Shown here one piece after another: positions 12,560-23,438 of a stretch of 64,000 bases of DNA. The stretch lies in contig JANUWF010001217.1 of NCBI GenBank assembly GCA_026120185.1, positions 1,054,001 through 1,118,000 on the forward strand, given 5' to 3'. The notes beneath the pieces are model-generated. The model worked only from the letters and a program-made list of their open reading frames with translations. It was not told the origin of the DNA and made no database searches. This DNA is from Voacanga thouarsii (Eukaryota > Streptophyta > Magnoliopsida > Gentianales > Apocynaceae). Numbering within the stretch: the first letter of the stretch is position 1; each line of letters opens with the position of its first letter. The position numbers and the translations under genes were made by a program.

Positions 12560-14770
12560 ATTGAATTTCTCAGGTATTTGTTCTCCCTAGATCAAGATAA
12601 TCTTTGATTATAAAGAATTCAAAACAAATAAGAATGATTAAAGCAACAAATTTAAGCTATTACTTATCACCAAATAATCATCTATTCATAAACCCAAAAT
12701 GAGATTTAATTTTTCCCCTGTGTCGTTTTCAATTTGTTGGCAATTGCTGGGAAAGACTGTGTTTCTTTCTTATTATTTTGAGTTCATGGTTGAGGTTTCT
12801 TTTTCCTTTTACATTTATGTATAGCAGCAAGATAACATAAACTCTTCAATCTACTTAAACTCTGTGTTTTGATTCATTTAACCATAGCATAAATATCTTA
12901 AAAATGCCAGCTAACTGCAGTAGAGAGCAGAAAAGACAAAACAAAAGTGGAACAAACAATGGACATCCACACAAAAGCAAATGTTTGTGGTTACACAGGT
13001 ACCAACTTGCAACAGTTAATGCTTCAGACTTATGAAAAGAAGGGACTAAATTACAATCGACTTTTCAATAACTTAATCCCGATTAAGTAATTGAGCAGCT
13101 TTTGAATTCCTAATTGCAGTTAATGAAAAAGCTATTTAGCCATGAATGCAGGATCAAATCCAAGCAAGATTGCTAGCAGATCTAAACTTAAATGACAAAA
13201 GAACAGGATCGCAGTAATTGCATATTACCCCCATTTCTAGCATTTGAATAGCAATTTCCCTATAGTTCACACATTACCATAAAGACACAAATTACAGAAC
13301 TTACTCTCCTAGAAACCATACCTTTCCTGCTTCACAAGCCCCAAACCTTTCTGCTACATCACCCACTAGACCACTGTCTACCTGCAACAACCAAAACTAA
13401 AATTATTGCCAAAAATATATAGTTACACAGCATTTGTTTTTCCCCTGGTATCCAAGTCCTTTTCTCCCTTTCTTCTTCTGTTTTGTGCATATGTGAGGAA
13501 GTTGTTGCTGAATTGATATATGGTTTGTCAATTCTTTGCTTTCATAGATTGAGAAAGCTATCCTAATTATCACTCTTAAGTTGACTTACTGGAATATCTA
13601 TATTTTCATCTATAAACAGATAGACACCTGGTAAATGAGGAGTAACTCTCCCTAAAAAGAGCTTATTTTAACCTGAAACTTTTAAAACAGATAGCAATAT
13701 CATAAATGAGGTGTAACTTTTTTAGTGAAATCCAACTTAGGTTTCCCAAAGACTTGAAGAGACAGAGAAAATTATCTTGGTAGCATTATTACTAAAACAT
13801 TTTTGCTTTTTCAACTTATTTTATGCATATTTTAGCAACATACTTATATATCTCAGACTCTGAAAGCACTCTTAGTCAAAAGAAGATGAATTTATCATGC
13901 CAAGACTTATCTAATTTTCTTGGAACATCGAAAAGTTATAGTTTGGTAAATTGGTTAAGAAGCACTATTCAAAGAAAGATGATTAGATTATTCTTGATAT
14001 AACTCCAAGCAAGAAGTAAACTTCATGTTTCCTTCATCAGCAAGTTCATATAAGATTTACCAATTTCAACCACCATCCAAGATATCCTTTCAATTCATTT
14101 TGACCATCAGACATCGAGAAATTGAGGGGGGGAGGTGGGGGGGCCGGGAGGGATCCTACACACTTGAACTAACTACTTGAAGTAGAGGCGAAACAGAAAA
14201 GTGCATCATGTGGGGAGAAAGGAAATGCAGATGCATTTATATAATTACCAACTATATAACAGGAAGTATTGAGACACTCAAAATAAAATTGCAGCATCAC
14301 CACCAAGGACACTATGCTACAATTAACCTATGTAACTATATCAGAATTAACTCAGGCAAAGAATCTATTGATTTGTTTAGCTATTTAAAAAGCTCAAATT
14401 TACTTAAAAGTAAGTAATTTTGACACAGGCGACAACCAAAATGGATACAATACCCTCATATACATTTTAAGTTTGCAACTATTCTATGTCATCAAGGGAC
14501 GACAGCGAAGCTACTTACTTCAACAGAGCCTTTCTTTTCAAGGGCGGGGTTGGCTAACAAAAGGGGAGAGAGAAGAACCTTGGGGTGCTTCTGCATTTTT
14601 GTTTAGATTCTCGAGATTCTCAATCGTTCTTTTTGGGGAGGAATAGTATGTTTTCAGACGAGAGAATCATTCATCTATAAATAAAAATAGGCTAGAATGC
14701 TTCTATTGATAGAGCTTTCACGTCTGCGCATAGAATCATTTTTTTTTTTTTTGCCTTTCCATTCTGTTCT
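12560..14770. other. Helitron interior without recognisable genes
   Basis: No coding family, repeat or RNA was recognised. The one local feature is a G-rich tract at 14126-14152 with two runs of seven G and a GGG, capable in principle of forming a G-quadruplex. A poly-T tract lies near 14741-14753. Confidence 0.4.
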
Positions 14771-14777
14771 TACCATA

Positions 14778-15484
14778 TCATGGGTAGTTGGGTCGGAATC
14801 CGTGTGATTCGAGGTCAATGGTCAAAGTAACACAGGCTTTATAATCCACTGCAAAGAAACAAGCCATGTAGTCACCAGACTCAGAAGCTTCAAAAGCAAA
14901 CTGCCCAGAATTCACATGAGCCGCATAGTGATAGCTATTCCCATAAGAAGACGTCACCTACAACAAGATATAAATATAAGCTCAATGCTCCTGCTTAATA
15001 AGGGACTGAGGAAATGGAACATTTCAAAAAAAGCCAGGAATATCATCCATTGATAGATTAAAAAAAGCTAATAAATTGAGTTACAAAATATTCTCTAAAA
15101 AAACACCCAAGATTTAACGTTCTTTCAACACCCAAAAGAGAAGTCAACTTTAGGATAAAAAGAATCTCTAACAAAACAAAAACAACCCAAGATATTCGAA
15201 ACAAGTAAATCAACACGCAACACAATTCTATCGTCTGAATTCTGCACAAAATTTCGCCTCAAATACACAAACTTTGCAGAGGAAAAAAAAAATAGATTTG
15301 GAGCAAGTACCCTGACGGTGACTTTATGAGAGTCAGGTAAAGGGTGGCCTTCATTAGGATTAACAATGTGATATTTGCCCACGGTCATGGAATTCGCCTT
15401 AATATCTTCCGCTATGCATTTCGTCTGACCCGATTCCAGATCAAATCGGAGCAAGTCAACCCAGACAAACAAGAGAAACCCCAT
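14778..15484 (-). pseudogene. p24-delta (emp24/GOLD) cargo-receptor gene fragment
   Basis: p24 proteins are small type I membrane cargo receptors of COPI/COPII vesicles cycling between ER and Golgi. Exon 1 (15484 down to 15311) encodes a very short hydrophobic start and then the mature N-terminus LRFDLESGQTKCIAEDIK and MTVGKYHIVNPNEGHPLP. A GT-AG intron (14958-15310) joins it in frame to exon 2 (14957 down to 14778), encoding VTSSYGNSYHYAAHVNSGQF and SGDYMACFFAVDYK. Both GOLD-domain cysteines (TKC and MAC) are present. The sequence then leaves the family consensus at TLTID and stops (TGA at 14778-14780). The coiled-coil, transmembrane segment and cytosolic tail are absent, and the signal peptide is too short. 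It lies antisense to the Helitron genes, which suggests capture with loss of the 3' exons. Confidence 0.85.
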
Positions 15485-16662
15485 AGAGAAAAAGCGATTT
15501 TCCTGTGATAACTGCGATACCTAATGAAAGAGATGGGGAAATAGCCGGAGAAAGAGATGGGGAAATTTTCTGATGGTGACTGCCAATTAAAAAAACCCAA
15601 ACAAAACATCCAAACACTGATCTAAACCCTGATCTTCGGTTAACAAATTAAGATCTCATATCTAAGCTACGAAATCTCGCCTATGGTTCGTAAAAGGCAC
15701 AACCTTTTCTCCATTTCGTGCAAGCAGAAAAATCCCTAATTCAAAACCTCAGCTAACCCCCCCCCCCTCCCCCCCAAAGAGCATTCCAAGTTCTAAGCTA
15801 TTACCTTCAACCCCAGAAAAGTAAACCACAAAAACAAACCAGTTACGAAATCTTTCCTATGGTCCGTAAAAGTCCCTAACTCAAACAGTTACCCCAACCC
15901 ACGCCAATGAAGAGTATTCTGCAGGAATATGCTACTGCACTGGGAATATCTCATACCGGGAAGGCCCAGAGATCATAAAGGACGGTTTAGGAATGGAGGC
16001 ATTCTAGCCCAAACTACTCCGATGAATGGATCGAGAGAGATAGGGGAGAGTGGGATACAGGAAGTATAGTGAACACACGATTTGACATTGATGAGTTTCA
16101 ATAAAGTATCTCACTGTCAAAAAGGTTATCTCACCTTTTCCTAAACAAACACATTGTTCGGTACTCCAAATCTCGAGAAACGAAGCCAATGCCAAATCTA
16201 AAATAACCCCAACTATATACAGAAAAACAACTTTGACTTTCCACCAAAAACAACAATTTATTAATAAATTATTATCTTTTTAAACCATACTTTTAATATT
16301 GTATTTAAAATTGCAATAAATAATTAACAAAACAACTACACAATGATTAAAAAAAAGACATTGAAAAATATTGTTAAAAAAAAATAAATTTAATAATAAA
16401 CAATTCAACATAAATATATCAGCAAAACAGTGGCTGAAATTTTACAACGCTTTTTGGGAAAAAACCTATTCTATAAAACCTACATATCATCACCACTTTT
16501 CCTTCCCATCATCTCTGAACTTTCTCCAGTTTGAAAAACAGTCTGCTTACTTTCAACTTTCTACAAAGACCCTGTACTTGCACACAAACGAAAAATAACC
16601 ACAACATCTTCTGTATCACCAGTATGAAGTTCCAAAAACACCTTACTTTTATCGTAATACAA
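15485..16662. other. Sequence right of the p24 fragment, no gene recognised
   Basis: This may be the captured upstream region of the p24 gene, since it lies 5' of its first exon on the - strand, but I found no motif that proves it. A C-rich tract (ten C, T, seven C) lies at about 15757-15776. Short open frames here have no recognisable family. Confidence 0.35.
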
Positions 16663-17171
16663 CTAAAATGTATTCTCAGATAACCAACGAAGCTTCATCC
16701 TCAAACAGCTAAAATTCTTGAATAACTCTTTATGAACACTTCGACCAACACGAGATTCCACCACTACCAGAACATAAGGATCATAAAACTTCACAAAAGA
16801 ATCCACTTTCCTCAATGAATCACCTGCAGCAAGAAAATCTTCACTGATAAAAACAATACTCAAAGAAAATTCCTTAACTTCATCCCTAAAACACCAATTA
16901 TGTGTCTCGCCCACCAATTTGTACAGAATTCAGCATCCAAACCCGTACAATTTGTAGGAGGAACAAATATCTCAACATACTCCAGAAATTCCTCATCACT
17001 TTCACGTAAAATAATGTGCACAGCATCAACCCTTCTATCTGGAATAAGATAATGAACTCGATCACCTTGTAAATCAACAGAATTAAGAACAACCGTCTCA
17101 GAAAGAAAAGGATACATCTTGGGCTTTCCAACAAGTTGATACTTCAACAATTTCGAATTATAAAACTCCAT
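16663..17171 (-). pseudogene. Uncharacterised antisense protein remnant with one frameshift
   Basis: Reading from 17171 leftwards the - strand encodes MEFYNSKLLKYQLVGKPKMY, then RRVDAVHIILRESDEEFLEY and NCTGLDAEFCTNW. Near 16905-16917 the frame shifts by one and continues with VGETHNWCFRDEVKEFSLSI, DFLAAGDSLRKVDSF and YDPYVLVVVESRVGRSV to a stop at 16663. The two halves together make ~165 residues of normal protein-like composition without internal stops, so a single-frameshift remnant is more likely than chance. I do not recognise the family. It sits antisense about 0.8 kb from the Helitron 3' end. It could be a captured host exon or a Helitron accessory gene. Confidence 0.5.
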
Positions 17172-17955
17172 TTTCAATAATAGCCCAATTAAAAAAAACT
17201 GAGATACAAGAAAATTATCAAAATACAACAAAAACCAAAACCAATATATAGGCAAACAAATGCAAAATAAACACTGAACATGAAAAACAATTCAAAGAAC
17301 CAACAATATACATACTTAATAATTCAAAGAACCACACAAATATATGAATCTATTTACCATATGAAAAACAAAAAGACATGTCCTTACAAAAAAAACAATA
17401 ACACATTATTTGAATTGTTCAAATGTATCAAGATATCTCTATACATTCACAAGTTGAGCTAAACACTGGCATCATTGAACACCGATAAATCAATGAATAA
17501 AAAATATTCCTAAGTTATCTATTGATTTACTTCTTAGCTGCAGGTATCATTTTCACGCAATAGATAATTTAACAATTTAGTTGTCGCACATACTGATAAA
17601 TTTAATAAATACACTCCTACTATTTATTTATTATCATATTCAAATCTAAAGTAAACAATTTATGTTCATTCAACCAATTTAATATTTAGAAAGGCATATC
17701 TAATCCATTTACATCATGACTTCATAATTTACCACAGTTTGAATTTCACAATTTCATTCTCCAAAATTAACTTGAAAACCTGCCTTCGTTTTGATATTTA
17801 AGATACTTTAAATAATTATCATTTCTTATATTACCATAATAATTATCATTTCAAAAAATAAGATTCTATTTCTCAAAACTATAATATTCTAATTTTAATA
17901 ATATTTCAACATAAAATATTTACACAACAACAACAGACAATATGATCAATATCCC
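17172..17955. other. AT-rich subterminal Helitron sequence
   Basis: Very AT-rich DNA between the antisense ORF and the terminal hairpin. No gene or repeat was recognised. Helitron 3' subterminal regions are commonly AT-rich. Confidence 0.4.
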
Positions 17956-17981
17956 CGTGCAACGCACGTGCAGCACACTAG
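17956..17981 (+). other. Helitron 3' terminus: hairpin plus CTAG
   Basis: CGTGC (17956-17960), loop AAC, GCACG (17964-17968) form a 5 bp GC-rich stem. Nine bases later comes CTAG (17978-17981), followed by host T. Helitrons end in CTRR with a hairpin about 10 nt upstream and insert between A and T, so this matches well. The hairpin acts as the replication terminator in the family's rolling-circle model. Confidence 0.85.
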
Positions 17982-18225
17982 TAATTATTATTTACCCATT
18001 CACATTTCGGTCTTCTCCAATAGTAAAAAATCATCATCCATTTCCAATGCACTGTCAGCATCATCTTCCCCTATTCTAAGATTGAGCAAAAGAGAGCTCA
18101 ATGTCTCCATTCTTGCAGTTGTTTTTCTCAAGGACTAATGTTTATGACAGTTTGGCTACGACCATAGCTGAAGCTTTAGAGCACCGATTCAAATGAGGGA
18201 TTTACTTTTCTAGTATCCTTGGATT
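17982..18225. other. Spacer between Helitron 3' end and first copia element
   Basis: About 240 bp of host or older repeat sequence. Its last five bases, GGATT (18221-18225), are the left copy of the candidate copia target-site duplication. No gene was recognised; it should be contiguous in origin with the sequence after 23438. Confidence 0.45.
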
Positions 18226-18650
18226 TGAGATGTCAATGACTCTGCATGACCGTCATTTGAGAACAATCTAGAGCTGTAATTTGCAGCCAAATTTTGCAGC
18301 CATCATTCTACAACAATCTAGAATTGTAAATTGCTATCCTTCATTGCCATTCTAGAATCTATTTGCACAAAAAATCTGCATAAAAATCTTCACCAACTTG
18401 CATGATTTCTTAGAAAATTCTAGCAGCAACCGACATCGGTTTCGATTTTGCCTATAAATATATTGCAAATGTTAAGTGTGTTAGAAGTTAAGTGAGTAAG
18501 TGGTGTGTGGAATGAGTAGGCACAGACGTGTGAGTGTGTGAGTGCTTGAAGAGTACCATTATCTCTAAGTGTTGTACTTGTGAAAACAATTTGTGAGTTA
18601 TATTAATAAAATTATTTTTTAATCTTTTTGTCCTCTTTATTTCCTCAACA
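18226..18650 (+). repeat. 5' LTR of first copia element
   Basis: Starts TGAGATGTCAATGAC and ends TTTCCTCAACA. It matches 23012-23433 along its length with point differences and small indels. A TATAAATA box lies at 18453-18460, a plausible LTR promoter. Confidence 0.9.
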
Positions 18651-18653
18651 ATT

Positions 18654-18665
18654 TGGTATCAGAGC
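18654..18665 (+). promoter_or_regulatory. Primer-binding site, first copia
   Basis: TGGTATCAGAGC lies 3 nt after the 5' LTR. It is the usual plant copia site complementary to the 3' end of initiator Met-tRNA. Confidence 0.88.
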
Positions 18666-18837
18666 TAGGTTCGTGAGATTCATCAAAGCTCCAAAATTGA
18701 GTCAAAGAACGGCCAGGGACCGTATTCAAAGTAGTCCAATAGTGATCGTGATACGTCGAGACTCTACCGGTGCACAGTCAGAGATTGTGAAGTTAGGTGG
18801 TCAGGGACCAGACTTACTTGGATAAAGTGCGGGGCAT

Positions 18838-19740
18838 CACCAAGTCAAGACGGCAGACTTCGTCAACACAAACAATATCGAAAAGCTCAAAGAGGACAAC
18901 TACAGCGATTGGAGCATGTGCCTAAAATTTTATTTGAGAGGACAAGGCCTATGGGAACTTGTAGATATAAGCCAAACAACACCACCACTACTGAAAAATG
19001 TTAGAGAATACAACAAATGGGACAAGAATGTTGGTAAAGCTCTATCTATTTTAGCCTTAACAGTTGAAAAATAATTTTTAGATTTGATTAAAAATGCAAA
19101 GACGCCAAAAGAAGCTTGGGATATTCTAGCAGAGAGATTCTTCAAGACTAATGAAGCTAAGGTGCAAAGACTTGAAAACGAGTTATTGAAAATCTCACAA
19201 GGTAATATGACGGTGAGTTAATATTTTGCCAAAGTGAGATCTTTAAGTAAAAATTTTTCAAAATTAGATCATATTCGCCCTATTGACAAGACTAGCATGA
19301 GGAGAATTATAATTTAGGGTTACGACAAGAATACACCCCCAATTATAATAGCAACTCGGGGATGGTCTGAGCCACCGACACTTAATGTATTGGAAAGCAT
19401 GCTAGCAAATGAAGAAGCCTTAATGAGACCATCCTATATCGAATCAACAAATAAGGAAGAGAAGGCTCTTTATGGCAGAGAAGAGTATATGGAAGATAAA
19501 AAAATGCTAGAATACCAATGGAAGGAGACAAAAATAAAGAAAGACGTGTTTTTTGGCAGAAAGGGCATCCGGAGAAAAACACACATCAAGAGGAGCACCA
19601 CCACAACAAAATAACAATATAAGGAGTCGACAAAGAAACAATGAGTGTTACAACTGTAGAAAGAAATGTCACTTCGCTTGATATTGCTGGTATAGGCAAG
19701 CCAAAAGAAATGTTGTCACATCTTCACATACTCAAGAAAG
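18838..19740 (+). pseudogene. copia gag remnant (first copia)
   Basis: Nucleocapsid protein remnant. Recognisable pieces are LKEDNYSDWSMCLKFYLRGQ, TPKEAWDILAERFFKT and a mutated CCHC zinc knuckle near 19645-19690 (CYNCRKKCHFA, stop, YC) in which the usual Gly before His is Cys. Stops and frame changes occur throughout (for example after LTVEK at ~19070 and IIII at ~19314). No start codon in good context was found. Confidence 0.75.
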
Positions 19741-19792
19741 TGAAAATGAATGGGACTTTCAAGCCTCTTTTGCAATAGAAGAAAATGAGACG

Positions 19793-22700
19793 TTGTCAAG
19801 CCCAATTCAAGAAAAGGAAGAAGATCTGGCACTAGTTGCAGTAAGTGACAAACTTATCAATTATAAAAATGATTGGATAGTAGATTCAAGATGCTCTAAT
19901 CATATGACACGAGATAAAGAAAAATTCTGTAGCATGGAGAAATATAAAAGTGGTCGTGTCATGGTAATTGCTAATAACTCTAAAACACCAATAACACATA
20001 TTGGCAAAGCTCTAGTAGTACCACGATTCAACTCTACAGAAGTGGAGTTAGATAATGTGTTACACGTGCCAAGTATAAAAAAAAACCTGTTATCAGTATC
20101 ACAGCCAGCTTCAGCAGGTAACTATGTCATATTTGGTCCAGACAACGTAAAGGTATATCATCAATTGAAGCTTGAAGGAGAACCAATTATGGAAGGACAA
20201 AGATTAGAGTCTATCTATGTAATATCTGTAGAGAAGCATATATAGATAAGACTAAAAAGAATGAGACACCAGATTTATGGAATGCAAGATTGGGACATGT
20301 GAGCTATACCAGACTAAAGATGATGATGAAAAAGTCAATGTTGAAGGGTCTACCACAATTGGAGGTTCGAGACAATATAATTTGTGCTGGCTACCAGTAT
20401 GGTAAAGCATATCAACTACCATACGTAGAGTAGAAATTCAGAGCCAAGGTGCTTTTAGAGCTAGTCCACTCAGATGTCTTTGGCCCAGTGAAGTAGCCAT
20501 CGGTAAGTGGTTATCGATACATAATAATTTTAATCGATAACTATTCTAGATATGTCTGGATAGATTTCTTGAAAGAAAAGTTTGAAGCCTTAACAAAGTT
20601 CAAGGCATTTAAGGAGAAAGTAGAAAGTGAAACCGACTATGAAATAAGATGCCATCGCACAGACAACTGTGGGGAATACACTTTAAAGGAGTTTACAGAG
20701 TTCTTGAAACAAAACAAAATTCGACTACAGTTGACATGTCTAAATACTCCACAACAGAATGGAGTTGTAGAAAGAAATAATCGACATTTAGCAGAGACTT
20801 GTAGAAACATGCTACATGCTAAGAATGTTCAACCACGGTTTTGGGTTGAATGCATGAAGACAATAGTATATATCACAAATCGCCTACCACAAGCGCAGCT
20901 TGACATGATCTCACCTTACTAGAAATTATGGACAAAGAAGCCCATTGTAGCTCATTTTCGAGTTTTCGGGTGTGTATGCTACGTATTGGTACCCGATCAT
21001 TTAAGGAGTAAGTTTGAAAAGAATGCAATTCGTTGTATCTTTGTCGGATACGATTCCAGACGAAAGGGATAGATTTGTTGTAATCCTGACACAGGTAGAT
21101 GCTACACATATCAAAATGTTGTATTTGATGAAGCATCATCTTGGTGGTCATCTCAAGTTGAGAAGCTTCCACAATCTGAATAAATCTTAAAAGAGTCAGC
21201 GAAAAAGTTAGAAAAATAAGAAGAAGACCATTTGACTTCTGAAACATCTAAAGAGGATGACAAAGAATCATCATCAAAAGAGTCACCATTGAAGAGTCCG
21301 TGGCAGACATGAGTACATAAAATTACAGAAGATTAGAGGCCCAATCAATATGAAGAAATGGACAAAGAAGAGGAGGCACAACCACAACTTCGGAGGTCTA
21401 CTCGACAACGAAGACCCAATTCAAAATATACAAACACAGGCTTGATCGAGGATACTGCAAGAGAGCCAGACACATACGAAGAGGCATCTAAACATAAGGA
21501 AAGGAGAAATACGATAGAAAAAGAAATACTAGCACTAAAGCAAAATGAGATGTGGAGATTAGTGCTAAAATTGAGGAATATATACCCCATCTCTTGCAAA
21601 TGGGTGTACAAATTAAAAATTCAACCAGATGGATCGATTGACAGATAGAAAGCACGACTGGTGGCACGAGATTTTTCACAAAAGTACGGGTTAGACTATG
21701 ACAAGACGTTCGGTCTAGTAACAAAAATCACTACAGTTCGAGTATTACTTGCCTTAGTTGCAAGCAAGATATGGAAGTTATGGTAGATGGATATGAAGAA
21801 TGCATTCCCTCATGGAGAATTTGATCGAGACATATACATGCAACAATCACAAGGGTTTGAGAACAAGACACATCCAGAGTACGTGTGCAAACTTAATAAA
21901 GCACTTTATGGATTGAAACAAGCACCATGAGCATGGTATGGGAAAATTACAGAATTCTTAATTCATAATGGATATTCAATGGCACCACCTGATTCAAGTT
22001 TGTTCGTTAAAGCTCGAGAAGAGAAACTAGCCATAGTACTTGTGTACATGGACGATTTGATCATTGCTAGAGATGATAAAGAAGAGATTGATCAAATTAG
22101 GTCAAATCTTTCAATTTGCTTCCAGATGAAGGAGCTTAGAGAATTGAAACACTTTCTTGGTTTAGAGATAGAATAAACTAATGAGGGGATATTTTTATAC
22201 CAACAAAAGTATGCGCAGGATCTTTTACAAAAATATGGTATTCTTGACTGCAAACCAACCTCTACTCCAATAGAGGCAAATGTTTGAATATGTTCAACTG
22301 AAGGCAAGGAACTTGAAGACGGAATGATGTATCGACAGTTAGTGGGTAGTTTAATCTACCTAACACTAACGATGCCAGATATTTCATATGCAGTTGGAGT
22401 TGTAAGCCGATTCATGCAAACACCGAAGAAGCCACATCTTGATGCAGTAAAAAGAATACTAAGGTATGTTAAAGGTACTATAGAATATGACTTGCTTTAT
22501 AAAAAGACAGATACATCTCAAATGATAGGATATTGTGATGCCAACTACGCTTGTGATTACGACACGCGATGATCAACTATTGGATATACTTTTAATCTCG
22601 AATCAGGAGTTGTCTCATGGTGCAGTAAGAGACAACCAACAATGTCATTGGATAGCACTGAGGTAGAATATCATGCTGCAGTAATGGCAGCTCAAGAATA

Positions 22701-23033
22701 TTCATGGCTACTACAACTCTTGGAAGATTTTCATCAGCTAGTGGATAAGACAATTCAATTATATTGTGACAATCAATTAGCGATATGCTTAGCAAAGAAT
22801 CTAGTATTTCATGCAAGAATAAAACACATTGAGGTTTATATGTGTGGGAAAAAGTACTATGCAGACAAATTGAAATGAAACACGTGAAGACTGAAGAACA
22901 AATTGCTGATATTTTCACCAAATGTCTCAATGGAGTAAAGCTTGAAGAATTTCGAAGAGAATTCGATATAATTTCACAAGAAGTAATAAGAAAGCAGTCA
23001 TTGAGGGGGAGTATTGAGACGTCAATGACTGCA
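19793..23033 (+). pseudogene. copia pol remnant (protease-integrase-RT-RNase H, first copia)
   Basis: Protease: DWIVDSRCSNHM near 19873, where the catalytic DSG is DSR. Integrase: LWNARLGHVSYTRLKMM, ELVHSDVFGP, RTDNCGEYT and NTPQQNGVVERNNRHLAE, so the D-D-E residues are present. RT: CKWVYKLKIQPDGSIDR, then VYMDDLII with YMDD at 22045-22056. RNase H: IGYCDANYACD and [10 protein letters not shown], then after a frameshift near 22855 the tail KHVKTEEQIADIFTKCLNG. At least ten in-frame stops occur; many are TAG, TGA or TAA where copia relatives have Gln, Arg or Trp (for example LW-stop-MDMKNAF and KQAP-stop-AWY). Non-functional. Confidence 0.9.
23001..23011 (+). promoter_or_regulatory. Polypurine tract, first copia
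   Basis: The G-rich purine run TTGAGGGGGAG sits immediately before the 3' LTR start. It is the plus-strand priming site of reverse transcription. Confidence 0.8.
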
Positions 23034-23433
23034 TGACCATTTGAGAACAATCTAGAGCTGCAATTTCCAACCAAATTTTGCAGCCACCATTCCACAAAAA
23101 TCTAGAATTGCAAATTGCCAACCTCCACCGCCATTCTAGAATCCACTTGCACAAAAAATCTGCACAAAAATCTTCACCATCTTGCATGATTTCCTAGAAA
23201 ATTCTAACAACAATTGACATCACATATCGATTTCGATTTTTCCTATAAATACATTGCAAATATTAAGTGTGTTAGAAGTGAAGTGAGTAAGTGGTGTATG
23301 GAATGAGTAGGCACAGACATGTGAGTGTTTGAAGAGTACTATTATCTCTAAGTGTTGTACTTGTGAGAATAATTTGTGAGTTATATTAATAAAATTATTT
23401 TTTAGTCTTTTTGTCAACTTTATTTTCTCAATA
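23012..23433 (+). repeat. 3' LTR of first copia element
   Basis: Starts TATTGAGACGTCAATG and ends TTTCTCAATA. It is collinear with 18226-18650 and is followed by GGATT (23434-23438), the right copy of the candidate target duplication. Confidence 0.9.
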
Positions 23434-23438
23434 GGATT

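Larger units (their letters stand above)
1..17981 (+). mobile_element. Helitron (rolling-circle transposon), right ~18 kb; 5' end outside window
   Basis: Three things support one Helitron. An RPA70-like gene and a Rep-helicase gene with HUH, two-tyrosine and Pif1 helicase motifs lie in the same direction. At 17956-17981 there is a typical Helitron 3' end: a short GC-rich hairpin, about 9 nt, then CTAG followed by T. No 5' TC terminus was recognised, so the left end is presumably upstream. The cargo between 8915 and 17981 (repeat array, antisense p24 fragment, unknown antisense ORF) fits the known habit of plant Helitrons of acquiring gene pieces. The alternative is that the terminus belongs to a separate non-autonomous Helitron starting somewhere after 8914; the sequence alone cannot exclude this. 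Confidence 0.72.
18226..23433 (+). mobile_element. Ty1/copia LTR retrotransposon (first copia), decayed full-length copy
   Basis: Two similar LTRs of about 425 bp (18226-18650 and 23012-23433) flank gag-pol in copia order (gag, protease, integrase, RT, RNase H). A Met-tRNA-type primer site and a polypurine tract are present. Candidate 5 bp target duplications GGATT lie at 18221-18225 and 23434-23438. The 5' LTR seems to lack the first few bases present in the 3' LTR (TATTGAG versus TGAG). The LTRs have many scattered differences, so the insertion is not recent. Confidence 0.9.
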
